Assembly: GCA_001899855.1 (NCBI GenBank)
Contig: MKWR01000027.1
Span: 1 to 64,000 of the forward strand
Length of the DNA stretch: 64,000 bases
Source of the DNA: Lysobacterales bacterium 63-13
Lineage (GTDB): Bacteria > Pseudomonadota > Gammaproteobacteria > Xanthomonadales > Rhodanobacteraceae
Reading direction: 5' to 3'
Positions 35,427-45,271 of this stretch are shown in pieces; position 1 is the stretch's first letter, and each line of letters starts with the position of its first letter. Under the pieces are notes generated by a model. The model saw nothing but the letters and a program-made list of their open reading frames with translations. It was not told the origin of the DNA and searched no databases. Position numbers and translations under genes: made by a program.

Positions 35427-36446
35427 CTAGACCAGGCCGACGCCTTCCAGCTCACGCTTGAGGTAGGCGAAATAAATCGGCGCGGCAATGACGCCGGCGA
35501 GACCGAAGGCGGCTTCCATGACCAACATCGCGACCAGGAGTTGCCAGGCGCGCGCGCGGATCTGGCCGCCGATGATGCGCGCGTTGAGAAAGTACTCAAG
35601 CTTGTGGATGAGGACGAGGAAGGTCAGCGCGGCGATGGCAACCCACAGCGATATGGACAGGCCGATGACGAAGATCAGCGTGTTCGAGATCAGGTTGCCG
35701 ACGACTGGCAGCAAGCCGCATACGAAGGTCGCCAGGACCAGGGTCTTTGCCAGCGGCAGGTTCACGCCGAACAATGGCAGCACGACAAGCAGGAAGATCG
35801 CCGTGAACAGGGTGTTCAAGGCTGAAATCTTGACCTGGGCAAAGACAATGTCGTGGAAAGCCGTGGCCAGGGTGATGCTGCGGATGCGCAACTGCTGCGT
35901 CAACGGGCCTTCCAGCGGCCGGTCCAATGCACTCTGCAAGGCCAGCATGGCACCGAGAACCATGCCGATCAGCAGGTGCACGATGATGCGGGCGGCATTG
36001 GCACCGGCAAGCTGGAGTTGCGCGGCGTGTTCACGCAGCCACTCCATGACCGCCACACGGATCTGCTCGGAATTGTCCGGCAGGTGATCGACGACGATTG
36101 CCGGCAACTGCGCGCGTGCACGCTCGATCAGCGGTGCCATGCGCTCGAAAAGCTGCGAGGGACTGCCATGCTCCGAGCCGAGATAGGCGACGCCGCCGAC
36201 AATCGCAAAACTGAGCAGGCCGACCACCAGTGCGGCCAGCAGGGCGACCAGCAGCCAATGCGCCTTGGCCCCGGGCAAGTGCCGTTGCAGGGAGGGCGCC
36301 AGGGCATTGACCACGGCAAACACCAGCAATCCAGCCAGCAAGACCGGCAGGAGATGCAGGTGCAGGATGGCCAGCAGGGCGAGTGCGGCGAGCACCTGGC
36401 TGACCTGGCTGAGGCGTGCGGGATTGAATCGGGCGGAAAGCGGCAT
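35427..36446 (-). CDS. AI-2E family transporter (PerM/TqsA-like)
   Basis: The 339-residue inner-membrane protein has about eight hydrophobic segments and the family pattern. An N-terminal pair of helices is followed by a polar stretch (about 100-150), then a C-terminal block with GLLPVVGNLISNTLIF and LVLIHKLEYFLNARIIGGQI. Members act as exporters or Na+/H+ antiporters; only some move autoinducer-2, so I give no gene symbol. It is a single gene between rep (convergent) and the e(P4)-like phosphatase (divergent). Confidence 0.88.
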   Translation of the reverse strand: MPLSARFNPARLSQVSQVLAALALLAILHLHLLPVLLAGLLVFAVVNALAPSLQRHLPGAKAHWLLVALLAALVVGLLSFAIVGGVAYLGSEHGSPSQLFERMAPLIERARAQLPAIVVDHLPDNSEQIRVAVMEWLREHAAQLQLAGANAARIIVHLLIGMVLGAMLALQSALDRPLEGPLTQQLRIRSITLATAFHDIVFAQVKISALNTLFTAIFLLVVLPLFGVNLPLAKTLVLATFVCGLLPVVGNLISNTLIFVIGLSISLWVAIAALTFLVLIHKLEYFLNARIIGGQIRARAWQLLVAMLVMEAAFGLAGVIAAPIYFAYLKRELEGVGLV

Positions 36447-36583
36447 GGGGCGGGTGGATTCCTGAGCGTCGCGCAGTCTGTCAGTCGCCGTGGCGCAATG
36501 CCAGTCCGGGCGGTCATGTCGGTGCAGTAGACTTCAGCAATACTTCATCGCCATTACCCATTTGCAACCCGCGGAGTTCCAGC

Positions 36584-37501
36584 ATGACCAGATTTGCAGC
36601 CTGCATCGTTGTCGCGATGCTGATGACCAGCGCCTGCCAGCACACGGTGCGGCGGGCCGACCACCCGGCCACCGTCGTCACGCCGACGAGCCAGGCGGCT
36701 TCAGCGGACGCCAGCGCCCTGCCCTTGCCCGACGACAACCTGAATGCCGTGGCCTGGACCCAGACTGCCGTCGAACGCGACCTGATCTATCGCCAGGCCT
36801 ATCGCAATGCCGGCGAAGAGCTGGCACAGGCCCTGGCGGATTCCACCTGGGAAGCCCTGCCGCAGGGCGAGCGCAAGGTGCCGGTGACCGATCCGGGCAG
36901 GACCGCGGTGATTCTCGACATCGATGAAACCGTCCTCGACAACTCGCCGTACCAGGCGCGACTGGTGGTCAATGGCGAGCGTTTCAACGAGGTCACCTGG
37001 GCGGCGTGGTGCCACGAGGAGAAAGCTAGGGCGATCCCCGGCGCACTTGCCTTCACCCGCCTTGCCGCCAGCAAGGGCGTCACCGTTTTCTACCTGTCCA
37101 ACCGCGCCAGCGACCTCGGCACGGCCACCCTGGAAAACCTGCGCAAGCTCGATTTTCCGATCGCTGCCGACGAGCAGGTCTTTCTCGGCCTCGGCACGAT
37201 CGTCCCGGGATGCGAGCAAAACGGCAGCGAAAAAGGTTGCCGGCGCGAGCTCATCTCGCGCAAGTACCGCGTGTTGATGCAAATCGGCGATCAGCTTGGC
37301 GACTTTGTCGATGTCCTCGCCAATACGCCGCAAGGCCGTGAGCAAGCAGTTGCGCCCTACCTGGACTGGATCGGCCAGCGCTGGTTCGTGCTGCCCAATC
37401 CGACCTATGGCAGCTGGGAGCCTGCCTTGTTCAACAACGACTGGACGCAGTCGCCTGCCGACCGACGCCGCGCAAAAGAAGCGGCCCTGCGCACTGACTG
37501 A
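36584..37501 (+). CDS. HAD-type acid phosphatase lipoprotein, e(P4) family
   Basis: The 305-residue product is a lipoprotein (lipobox MTSAC, Cys18) of the class C acid phosphatase/5'-nucleotidase group. The HAD motif I VILDIDETVLDN places the nucleophile at D112 and the acid at D114. Motif II is in VTVFYLSNRA and the late acidic motif is QIGDQLGDFVDV. It would remove phosphate from nucleotides such as NMN at the outer-membrane face to aid uptake. A Ser/Thr/Pro-rich linker (residues 20-50) follows the lipid anchor. Confidence 0.9.
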   Translation: MTRFAACIVVAMLMTSACQHTVRRADHPATVVTPTSQAASADASALPLPDDNLNAVAWTQTAVERDLIYRQAYRNAGEELAQALADSTWEALPQGERKVPVTDPGRTAVILDIDETVLDNSPYQARLVVNGERFNEVTWAAWCHEEKARAIPGALAFTRLAASKGVTVFYLSNRASDLGTATLENLRKLDFPIAADEQVFLGLGTIVPGCEQNGSEKGCRRELISRKYRVLMQIGDQLGDFVDVLANTPQGREQAVAPYLDWIGQRWFVLPNPTYGSWEPALFNNDWTQSPADRRRAKEAALRTD

Positions 37502-37670
37502 CTTGCAAATCGTTTGCAAATCAATATCTTGAACTTGGTAACTTAAAGTATTGCATTAGCTTCGGGATCTTATTAAGATGCGTCCGCCTGCTCCTCGTTG
37601 CAGCGACCTTGTCAACGCTCCACACCGCACAGAACGACGCATCAGTTCCCCCTCCGGCCTTGCCGGATTC

Positions 37671-37704
37671 AACCCGGACAGCACCGCTGCCCGGGTTTTC
37701 TTTT
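37671..37704 (+). terminator. Rho-independent terminator in the gap after the phosphatase gene
   Basis: AACCCGG-A-CAGC (37671-37682), loop ACC, and GCTG-C-CCGGGTT (37686-37697) form an 11-bp stem with one mismatch. T-rich TTTTCTTTT follows. It sits 170 bases beyond the phosphatase stop and ends either a long 3' leader or a separate small transcript. The rest of 37502-37786 is non-coding, apart from a TTGCAAATC direct repeat at its start. Confidence 0.78.
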
Positions 37705-37786
37705 GCCGCCCGGTGCCACCGGGATGCGGCTGACCGATGCAGCCCGGACTGCTAAAGTGCGTACCTTTCCCGATTCCGGATTGCCC

Positions 37787-38686
37787 ATGTTGACGATGCT
37801 TGTCCGAACTGCCCTGCTGGCCACCCTCGCCCTGTCGATCACGGCCTGCAACCGTGATTCCGCGACCTCGGGCGCTGCCGCAGATGGCGCCCAGCAAGCG
37901 CTGCAGAAATCCATTGCGCTGACCCGCGAAGGGGACATTGGCGGCCTGATCGAACACATGCTGCCGCCAGAGGAGTTCACGCGGATCAAGGCCGAATGGA
38001 CCAGCGAAAAGGATCAGCCGCCAATTGATGACGCGGCGCGAGCACGCTTTGCCGAAACGATGTCGAAGTTGACCGCGCCGGATGCCGCCGAGGCGCTGTT
38101 CAAGGAATTCGAGCCCGATATCCGCCAGTTCGATGCGCAATACCAGCAACAGATGCCGACCATGGTGGCGATGGGGCGCAGCTACTTGAAAGGAGTCGTG
38201 CAGCAGAACCAGGAGCTTTCGGTCAGCGAAAAGGAACAGGCCACCAATATCATCGAAGCGCTGGCCAAGTGGGTCGAAAAGACCCGATTCACCGATCCCG
38301 AGCTGGTCAAGCAGACCCTGGACGTTGTCACCGACGCCGCGCGGCAGCTGGATCTGAAGTCCCTCGATGAGGCGCGCGGCCTGGATTTCCAGCAATCGGC
38401 ACCGAAACTGAAGATTGCCTTCAACAGCCTCAAGAAGGTGCTGGCGCTGTACGGTTTCTCGATCGACCAGACGCTCGATTCGGCAACCACCGAACTGGTT
38501 TCAGGCAATGCCGACGAAGCACTGGTCAAGGTCAGCTACGTGTTGCTCGATACGCCATTCCAGGCCAATGTCGACATGGTTCGCGTCGGCGAGCGCTGGT
38601 ACAACAAGGACACGATCGAAAAGCTCAAGGCGCGCAAGGCCGAGAAGGCGATGGCAACCGCAACTCCCGCGGCGGCCAATGGCTGA
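37787..38686 (+). CDS. Lipoprotein of unknown function
   Basis: I do not recognise the family. The 299-residue product has a lipoprotein signal (MLTMLVRTALL to LSITAC), then a Ser/Ala-rich linker and a helical body. The body has several repeats of helix-turn-helix spacing (residues 45-215), then a more beta-like C-terminal part and an Ala/Lys tail. There are no cysteines beyond the lipid anchor. The frame is open upstream to 37598, but the signal peptide fixes the start. It is followed 30 bases later by plsB, so the two may be co-transcribed, but no functional link is evident. Confidence 0.75.
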   Translation: MLTMLVRTALLATLALSITACNRDSATSGAAADGAQQALQKSIALTREGDIGGLIEHMLPPEEFTRIKAEWTSEKDQPPIDDAARARFAETMSKLTAPDAAEALFKEFEPDIRQFDAQYQQQMPTMVAMGRSYLKGVVQQNQELSVSEKEQATNIIEALAKWVEKTRFTDPELVKQTLDVVTDAARQLDLKSLDEARGLDFQQSAPKLKIAFNSLKKVLALYGFSIDQTLDSATTELVSGNADEALVKVSYVLLDTPFQANVDMVRVGERWYNKDTIEKLKARKAEKAMATATPAAANG

Positions 38687-38716
38687 TGCGCATGCTGTCT
38701 TGATTGACGGCAGGGC

Positions 38717-41272
38717 ATGAATGAAATGCAGCAGGACCTTCCCCTTCACCGGACGCCGGATCCGGCCGCCCGCGCGCCCTTCTGGCTCAAGCTGTTCAGC
38801 GCCTTGCTGCGTCCGTGGATTCGCCTACGGCGCGAACCGCGCGAACCGCGCGAGCTGTTGCCCGACGATGACATTCCCGCAGTCTACGTGGTCGAACGCT
38901 ACGGGCTCTCCGACACCCTGATCCTCGAACAGGCATGCCTGGAAGCCGGCATGCCCTCGCCCTACGAAGCGGCCACGCGCCTGCCGATCAAGCGCAAGCG
39001 CGCCATCATCGCGCTGACGCCGCGGCCCAGCCTGTTTCGTGATCGCACGCATGTCTCGCGCTCGGAAACCCTGAGCAAGCTGGTCGAACTGATCCACGCC
39101 GGGCGCGAGGACGACATCCGCCTGGTGCCGGTGTCGATCTTCGTCGGCCGAGCTCCGGACAGGCAATCCGGCTGGTTCCGCGTGCTGTTTGCGGAAAACT
39201 GGGTGGTCGTCGGACGCTTCCGGCGCCTGCTGGCGATCCTGCTCAACGGCCGCGACACGATCGTGCAGTTCTCCGCGCCGGTGTCGCTCAAGCAGATCGT
39301 CGCCGAACAGGAAGGCCTCGCCCTCGAACGCATCGTGCGCAAACTCTCGCGCGTGCTCAGGGTGCATTTCCGGCTGACCCGCACCACGATCATCGGTGCC
39401 GACCTGTCGCACAAGCGTACCGTTGTCGATTCGGTGGTCAATGCCGATTCGGTGAGGCAGGCCATCGACGCGGTGAGCGCAAAGGAAAACGCCAAGGTCG
39501 AACAGGTGCACCGACGCGCCCGCGGCTATGCCCTGGAAATCGCCGCGGACTACTCGCACACCGTGGTGCGCTCGCTTTCCTTCATGCTCATTGCGCTGTG
39601 GAACAAGCTGTATGACGGCGTCGTCATGCACCACTTCGACAAGCTGCGCGCAGTGGCGCCGGGTCACGAGGTGATCTATGTGCCCTGCCACCGCAGCCAC
39701 GTCGACTACCTGCTGCTGAGCTACACGCTGTACCAGAATGGCCTGGTTCCACCGCACATCGCCGCTGGCGTCAATCTCAACCTGCCCGGACTGGGTGCGA
39801 TCCTGCGTCGCGGCGGCGCCTTCTTCCTGCGTCGCAGCTTCAAGTCGAATGCCTTGTATTCGGCGGTGTTCACCGAGTACGTGAGCCAGTTGTTCGCGCG
39901 CGGCGTGGCCCTGGAATATTTCATCGAGGGCGGTCGCTCGCGTACCGGGCGCCTGCTCAGCCCGCGCAGCGGCATGCTCGCCATGACCCTGCGCAGCTTC
40001 CTGCGCGAATCGCGCCGGCCGGTGATGTTCCAGCCGGTCTATTTCGGCTACGAGAAGCTCATGGAGGGCAAGTCCTACATTGGCGAACTCTCCGGCAAGC
40101 CGAAGGAAAAGGAGTCCCTGCTCGGCCTGTTCCGCGCCTTCGGCGTGCTGCGCCAGCGCTACGGCAAGGTGGCGATCAATTTCGGCGAGCCGATCGACCT
40201 CGGCACGTTGCTCGACGAGGTCGCGCCGGCCTGGCGCGCATCCACGGCAATGCCGGAGGCAAAGCCAGATTGGTTGCCGGCGGCGGTCGATATCCTGGCC
40301 AACCGCATCCAGTCGAACATCAACCGCGCCGTCGACGTCAATCCGATCAACCTGCTCGCCCTTGCCCTTCTGGCGATGCCCAAGCACGCGATGACCGAGG
40401 CCGACCTGCTCGCCCAGCTCGAGCTGTACAAGGATCTCCTCATCGCGCTGCCCTTCGGTGATCGCGTCACCATCACCGGCAAGTCACCGGCCGAGATCAT
40501 CGCCTATGGCGAATCGATGCAATGGATCCGCCGGGTCAACCATCCACTTGGCGATGTCCTCGTCGCCGAGGGCGACAACGCGGTGCTGCTTTCTTATTTC
40601 CGAAACAATGTGCAACACGTGCTTGTTTCCAGCGCATGGATTGCCTGCTGCTTCCTCAACAACCGGCGCATGAGCCGTTCCGGCGTTCTGCGCCTTGGTC
40701 GCCTGATCTATCCGTTCATCCAGGCCGAGTGGTTCCTGCCCTGGAACGAGGACGAGTTCAGCGAACGCCTGCGTGCATCACTGGATTTCCTGGTCGACCG
40801 CGGCCTGCTTGAAAGCGACGCCGATGGCCGCGTGCTCGAACGCGCGCCGGGCCAGAGCGACAGCGCATTCCGCTTGCGTGCGATGTCACACAGCTTGCTG
40901 CAGGCGGTCGAGCGCTACTACATCACGATCGCCCTGCTGGTCAGCAACGGGCGCAACACGCTGAGTGCCGCCGAGCTGGAAAATCTCTGCACGCTGACCG
41001 CACAACGCCTGTCACTGCTGCACGAACTGAATGCGCCGGAGTTCTTCGACAAGTCGCTGTTCCGTGGCTTCATCCAGAAGCTGCGCGAACGCCGGGTGAT
41101 CTGGGCAGACGCCGACAACAAGCTGGATTTCGATCCCGGCCTCGAGGAACTGGTCACCGAAGCCAAGGTAATCTTGAGCCGCGACATCCGCCACGGCATC
41201 CTCAAGCTGACCGCCGGAAAAGCGGAAGCAGGAAATCCGGAACATGCCGGCAAGACCAACCAGGCAGCGTGA
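38717..41272 (+). CDS. plsB: Glycerol-3-phosphate 1-O-acyltransferase PlsB
   Basis: PlsB adds the first acyl chain to glycerol-3-phosphate at the inner membrane, opening phospholipid synthesis. The 851 residues include the acyltransferase motif I HRSHVDYLL (the HX4D pair), motif II GGAFFLRRSF, motif III FIEGGRSRTGRLL and motif IV VMFQPVYFGY. The long N- and C-terminal regions are typical of the large gammaproteobacterial enzyme. The ATG at 38717 has no strong ribosome site. The C-terminus is rich in Lys and Ala. Confidence 0.96.
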   Translation: MNEMQQDLPLHRTPDPAARAPFWLKLFSALLRPWIRLRREPREPRELLPDDDIPAVYVVERYGLSDTLILEQACLEAGMPSPYEAATRLPIKRKRAIIALTPRPSLFRDRTHVSRSETLSKLVELIHAGREDDIRLVPVSIFVGRAPDRQSGWFRVLFAENWVVVGRFRRLLAILLNGRDTIVQFSAPVSLKQIVAEQEGLALERIVRKLSRVLRVHFRLTRTTIIGADLSHKRTVVDSVVNADSVRQAIDAVSAKENAKVEQVHRRARGYALEIAADYSHTVVRSLSFMLIALWNKLYDGVVMHHFDKLRAVAPGHEVIYVPCHRSHVDYLLLSYTLYQNGLVPPHIAAGVNLNLPGLGAILRRGGAFFLRRSFKSNALYSAVFTEYVSQLFARGVALEYFIEGGRSRTGRLLSPRSGMLAMTLRSFLRESRRPVMFQPVYFGYEKLMEGKSYIGELSGKPKEKESLLGLFRAFGVLRQRYGKVAINFGEPIDLGTLLDEVAPAWRASTAMPEAKPDWLPAAVDILANRIQSNINRAVDVNPINLLALALLAMPKHAMTEADLLAQLELYKDLLIALPFGDRVTITGKSPAEIIAYGESMQWIRRVNHPLGDVLVAEGDNAVLLSYFRNNVQHVLVSSAWIACCFLNNRRMSRSGVLRLGRLIYPFIQAEWFLPWNEDEFSERLRASLDFLVDRGLLESDADGRVLERAPGQSDSAFRLRAMSHSLLQAVERYYITIALLVSNGRNTLSAAELENLCTLTAQRLSLLHELNAPEFFDKSLFRGFIQKLRERRVIWADADNKLDFDPGLEELVTEAKVILSRDIRHGILKLTAGKAEAGNPEHAGKTNQAA

Positions 41273-41322
41273 GCAACGTTGTCGAACCGGCCTTGCCTGC
41301 GCAATCCGGCAGGCCCGTGCGG

Positions 41323-41529
41323 TCAGGCGTCGAGATCCGGGATCAGGCTACTTTCGAGCAAGGCGATGGTGTCCTTGAGATACAACTTGCGCCGCTTCAG
41401 GCGCTTGATTTCAAGCTCGTCATTGCCGGGGTCGATCGCCAGCCGTGCAATCATCGCATCGAGGTCGCGATGCTCGGTCTTGAGCAAGGTCAGTTGACGC
41501 ACCGTGTTGGCCGGATCTTCGGGGTTCAT
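41323..41529 (-). CDS. DUF465 (YdcH-like) small coiled-coil protein
   Basis: This 68-residue helical protein has the DUF465 pattern LLKTEHRDLDAMIARL, then a Pro/Asn-containing turn (DPGNDELEIKRL) and KRRKLYLKDTIALLES. Function is unknown; members are small cytoplasmic proteins with two antiparallel helices. I start at the ATG at 41529, which has AGGGA six bases upstream; ATGs at 41535 and 41580 are less well placed. It is convergent with plsB and divergent from ttcA. Confidence 0.85.
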   Translation of the reverse strand: MNPEDPANTVRQLTLLKTEHRDLDAMIARLAIDPGNDELEIKRLKRRKLYLKDTIALLESSLIPDLDA

Positions 41530-41621
41530 GAGCATCCCTTGGCTTTGGCGAAGTCTAAGCCAAGGCCGCAGGCGATGCATTCCAGACCCGTTTCCGCAGC
41601 GCTGACGACACCGGTTGATCG

Positions 41622-42467
41622 ATGAAGGTGACCATGACGGAATTGCCCGAATCCCGTGCCGACAAGCTGGCCCGCCGTCTGCGCCGACAGGTTGGCCAGG
41701 CCATTGCCGATTACCGCATGATCGACGCCGGCGATCGCATCATGGTCTGCCTGTCGGGCGGCAAGGATTCCTGGGTCATGCTCGACATGCTGCGCGAATT
41801 GCAGGCGCGCGCGCCGGTCCGCTTCGACCTGCTTGCCGTGCACCTCGACCAGAAGCAGCCGGGCTATGACGCGACAATCCTGCCGGCTGCCCTGCGCCAG
41901 CGCGACATTCCGTTCCGGATCATCGAGCAGGATACCTACAGCGTGGTCGAGCGCGTCATCCCGGCCGGTCGCACGATGTGCAGCCTGTGCTCGCGCCTGC
42001 GCCGCGGCGCGCTCTACGATTTTGCTGCAAAAAACGGCTATAACCGCATTGCGCTGGGCCACCATCGCGACGACATAGTCGAAACCCTGTTCCTCAACCT
42101 GTTCCACCAGGCCCGGCTCAAGGCCATGCCGCCAAAGCTGCAGGCCGATGATGGGCGCAACACCGTGATCCGGCCACTGGCCTATTGCGCGGAAAGCGAC
42201 CTTGCCGAACTGGCCCGGCAGCGCGCCTACCCGATCATTCCGTGCGACCTCTGCGGCTCGCAGGAAACCCTGCAGCGCAAGGCGGTCAAGCGCATGCTGC
42301 AGGCCTGGGAAATCGAGGCCCCGGGACGCATCGAAAACATCTTTCGCGCCCTGACCCGCGTTGAACCCTCGCAACTTGCGGATCCGGCCTTGTTTGATTT
42401 CAGCGTGCTCGGCTTGAGCACGCACGAGCGGTATCCTGCGCCACCGCTGCATGCCCTCGACGAATGA
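41622..42467 (+). CDS. ttcA: tRNA 2-thiocytidine biosynthesis protein TtcA
   Basis: TtcA thiolates cytidine 32 of tRNA using ATP and a [4Fe-4S] cluster. The 281-residue product has the PP-loop motif [12 protein letters not shown], then [12 protein letters not shown], where the CxxC cysteines bind the cluster. CDLCGSQ follows later, with a second CxxC. The ATG at 41634 (MTELPES), with AGGTG upstream, is an equally good start. It diverges from the DUF465 gene and precedes rdgC. Confidence 0.95.
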   Translation: MKVTMTELPESRADKLARRLRRQVGQAIADYRMIDAGDRIMVCLSGGKDSWVMLDMLRELQARAPVRFDLLAVHLDQKQPGYDATILPAALRQRDIPFRIIEQDTYSVVERVIPAGRTMCSLCSRLRRGALYDFAAKNGYNRIALGHHRDDIVETLFLNLFHQARLKAMPPKLQADDGRNTVIRPLAYCAESDLAELARQRAYPIIPCDLCGSQETLQRKAVKRMLQAWEIEAPGRIENIFRALTRVEPSQLADPALFDFSVLGLSTHERYPAPPLHALDE

Positions 42468-42554
42468 CGGAAGCACCCGGCGGCTTTCTCACCATCTGAT
42501 CCTGCATTGCGCAAGGATCGCCAATTTGTTCCCCCAAGGAATCCAGACACTCCC

Positions 42555-43481
42555 ATGTTTTTCCGCAACCTGACCCTGTTCCGCTTCCCGAAAAGCACGT
42601 CAAAAAGCCTGGCTGAACTCGATGGCCTGCTCGACGATCACCGGCTGCGCCCCTGCGGCCCGATCGAACTGGCCACGCGCGGCTTCGTTTCGCCGTACGG
42701 GCGCGATTCCGATGAGCTGACCCATCGCGCCGGCAAGTTCACCCTGCTGGCAATCGGCAGCGAGGACAAGCTGCTGCCCTCCTCGGTGATCGGCGAGGCG
42801 CTGGCGGTGAAGATTGCCGAAATCACCGATAAGGAAGCACGCCGCATTGGCGCGCGCGAGCGCAAGCGCCTGAAGGAAGAGGTCATGACCGACCTGCTGC
42901 CGCGCGCCTTCGTGCGCCCGTCCCGCGTCTTCGCCTACCTGGATGAGGCGCAGGGTTGGATGGTGATCGACACGGCCAGCCGCAAGCTGGCCGAGGAAGC
43001 GGTGACCCAGCTGCGCGAGGCCCTCGGTCGTTTCCCGGCCACGCCAATGGCCCCCGCCGACTCGCCGCGAACCCTGATGACGGATTGGCTGGTTGGTGGC
43101 AAGCTCCCGCAAGGACTGAGTTGGGGTGACGAGTGCGAATTGCGCGATCCGGCCGAAGCGGGCGCGGTGGTTCGTTGTCGTCGCCAGGATCTTGAATCGG
43201 ACGAAGTGCGCGAGCATCTGAAATCCGGCAAGCAGGTCTTCCAGCTTGGCCTCGAACTCGATGGGCGCATGGCCTTCGTGCTCGGTGAGGATCTGACCAT
43301 CCGCAAGTTCCGTTTTCTCGATATCGTCCTTGACGAGATCGGCGAGGATGCTGCGGAATCAGCCCGTGCCGAACTCGATGCGCGCTTCGCCTTGATGACG
43401 CTAGAAACCCGGCGCTTGCTGGAAAAACTCGATGAATGGTTCGGTCTGCCGCGCCCGGATGAGCGCGACCAGGAACGATGA
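42555..43481 (+). CDS. rdgC: Recombination-associated protein RdgC
   Basis: RdgC is a ring-shaped DNA-binding protein that limits RecA-driven recombination. The 308-residue product begins MFFRNLTLFRF, the family's N-terminus. It carries the hallmark GFVSPYGRDSDELTHRAGKF and, later, LKSGKQVFQLGLELDGRM. The open frame extends 16 codons upstream, but the family start is at 42555. It precedes the YgjP-like gene by 18 bases and may be co-transcribed with it. Confidence 0.95.
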   Translation: MFFRNLTLFRFPKSTSKSLAELDGLLDDHRLRPCGPIELATRGFVSPYGRDSDELTHRAGKFTLLAIGSEDKLLPSSVIGEALAVKIAEITDKEARRIGARERKRLKEEVMTDLLPRAFVRPSRVFAYLDEAQGWMVIDTASRKLAEEAVTQLREALGRFPATPMAPADSPRTLMTDWLVGGKLPQGLSWGDECELRDPAEAGAVVRCRRQDLESDEVREHLKSGKQVFQLGLELDGRMAFVLGEDLTIRKFRFLDIVLDEIGEDAAESARAELDARFALMTLETRRLLEKLDEWFGLPRPDERDQER

Positions 43482-43499
43482 AAGCGGATGGCGTGAACG

Positions 43500-44261
43500 A
43501 TGAGCCAGGAATCCGAAGACCAGTATCTTGAATTGCCGACACCGACCGGCGAGGTGATCCGGGTCCTGCGCCGCAGTCATCCGCAGGCGCGGCGCCTGCG
43601 CCTGACCGTGACTTCGGGCGGGGCCAGGGTGACATGTCCGAAAGGCACGCATCCGGCCCAGGTATTCGCCTTCCTGCGGAAGCACGGCGAATGGCTGGAG
43701 CGCAAGCTCGACGAGCTTCATCTCGGCGCGCAGCCGCCCGCACTCGAACCCGGGGCAACGACGGTCATTCCATTGCGTGGCGAAACCATCCGGCTGAGCT
43801 GGTGCGCAGGTCCTTATCCGCGGATCGAACTGCTCGCTGACACCTTGCTGTTGACCTTGCCACAGGCCAACCGGCGCTCGCTGGAAACCGCCCGCGGCCT
43901 GCTGCAATCCTATCTCGATGCGCAATTGCGCAAGGATGTGTCGCGCTGGCTGGCACGCTATTGCCCGCGCCTGGGTTATGCCCCGACCGTGATCCGCGTG
44001 CGCCCGTTGAAGAGCCTCTGGGGCAGCCTCGATACCCGCGATCGGGTGACCCTGGACCTTGCCCTTGCGCTGGCTCCTCCGGCAGCCCTCAAGTACGTGC
44101 TGGTGCATGAGCTCTGCCACCTGCGCATCCGCAGCCATTCGCCGCGGTTCTGGACGCTGGTCGCATCCATCCTGCCGAACTGGCAGGAACAGCGCGACTG
44201 GCTGCGCGTCAACGGCCAGGCCCTCAAGGCCGAATTGCACCGGCTCGTGCAGGCCCCCTGA
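43500..44261 (+). CDS. YgjP-like metallopeptidase (DUF45/WLM clan)
   Basis: The 253-residue protein has the DUF45 layout. A basic beta-rich N-terminal part (RRLRLTVTSGGARVTCPKG) is followed by RVRPLKSLWGSLDTRDRVTL. The zinc-binding HELCHL motif is near residue 202, with the third ligand in RSHSPRFW. Members are predicted cytoplasmic zinc proteases related to WLM/SprT proteins; no substrate is known. No signal peptide is present. It follows rdgC closely and converges on the hydrolase gene. Confidence 0.88.
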   Translation: MSQESEDQYLELPTPTGEVIRVLRRSHPQARRLRLTVTSGGARVTCPKGTHPAQVFAFLRKHGEWLERKLDELHLGAQPPALEPGATTVIPLRGETIRLSWCAGPYPRIELLADTLLLTLPQANRRSLETARGLLQSYLDAQLRKDVSRWLARYCPRLGYAPTVIRVRPLKSLWGSLDTRDRVTLDLALALAPPAALKYVLVHELCHLRIRSHSPRFWTLVASILPNWQEQRDWLRVNGQALKAELHRLVQAP

Positions 44262-44273
44262 TACAGGCGCCGC

Positions 44274-45263
44274 TCAGGTGTCGCGCAGAGGATGTCGGGC
44301 GAGAAAATCCTGCATCGCGCCCACCACCGCTTGCGGATTTTCCAGATGCAGGTGATGCGTGCCCGCCATGCGCACGACTTCGATATCCCTCAGCAAGGCA
44401 ATCCGCGCCGCGACCATCTCCGGCTGCAGGTAAGGCGCATGCGGTTCGGCCAGCACGAGCAAGGTCGGTGCGGCAATGGCCGGCAGGATGTCGGCAAGCT
44501 GCTCTTCGCTCAGCCGCGTCGCGCTCGGCAGGGTCAGTCGCGGATCACTCGACCAACTGAGGTGGGTCAACGCGTGCACGTCCTCAAAGCCGGCATCTGT
44601 ATCGCCACTCTCGATCTTGCTGCCCGCAACGGAAGTCGCTGGAACGTTTTCCAGCGCGGAACCCGAGCCCTGCATCGGCAATCCAGCCGAGGCACCCATT
44701 CGCCGCACCCCGCGCTCGACGATGCAACGCGCCGCTTGCGCCGACAGATGCCCCGAGCGGCAGCGGGCTTCGATGGCTTCTTCCAGATCCGCAAACACGC
44801 GCAAGCCATCGCCCTTGAACGCCGCCCGCGCCGTGTGCGCCCGGCGCAATTGTTCAAGGGTCCTCTGCGTGTCCAGGGTCAGCGGCCCGAGGCCTTCGAC
44901 CAGCAACAAGCGGCGAATCCGCTGCGGGCAGATTGCGGCGTACATGCTGGCCAGGGCCGCACCCAGTGAATGGCCGAGCAGGTCGAGCGACGGCCAGGCA
45001 AACCAGTCGATGACCTGGCCGATCTCGTCGAGATAATCGGCAAGCGCATACCAGTTTGCCGCGGGCCGATGCGCGGAACGGCCATGACCGGCCAGATCGA
45101 GCGCGACCAGGTAGTGCCCGCGCAGCAAGGGGGCCAGGCGATCGAATGTGCCGGCATTGTCGAGCCAGCCATGCACGGCCAGCATTGGTGGAGCGGATGG
45201 ATCGCCCCAGGCCTTCGCCGCCAGGGTCAGGTTGCGCAGCGGGATACGCAACTCGACGGCCAT
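44274..45263 (-). CDS. Alpha/beta-hydrolase of unknown substrate
   Basis: The 329-residue cytoplasmic hydrolase shows VHGWLDNAGTFDRLAPLL (oxyanion region), the nucleophile elbow GHSLGAALAS and a late His in AGTHHLHLENP, with an acidic residue in LLVLAEPHAP. It resembles the MhpC/serine-hydrolase-like group. The cap region (about residues 160-245) has an unusual Ser/Gly-rich insert (GASAGLPMQGSGSALENVPA). I start at the ATG at 45263, eight bases after the hemH stop, so the two are probably co-transcribed. Confidence 0.85.
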   Translation of the reverse strand: MAVELRIPLRNLTLAAKAWGDPSAPPMLAVHGWLDNAGTFDRLAPLLRGHYLVALDLAGHGRSAHRPAANWYALADYLDEIGQVIDWFAWPSLDLLGHSLGAALASMYAAICPQRIRRLLLVEGLGPLTLDTQRTLEQLRRAHTARAAFKGDGLRVFADLEEAIEARCRSGHLSAQAARCIVERGVRRMGASAGLPMQGSGSALENVPATSVAGSKIESGDTDAGFEDVHALTHLSWSSDPRLTLPSATRLSEEQLADILPAIAAPTLLVLAEPHAPYLQPEMVAARIALLRDIEVVRMAGTHHLHLENPQAVVGAMQDFLARHPLRDT

Positions 45264-45271
45264 TGGTTCAC

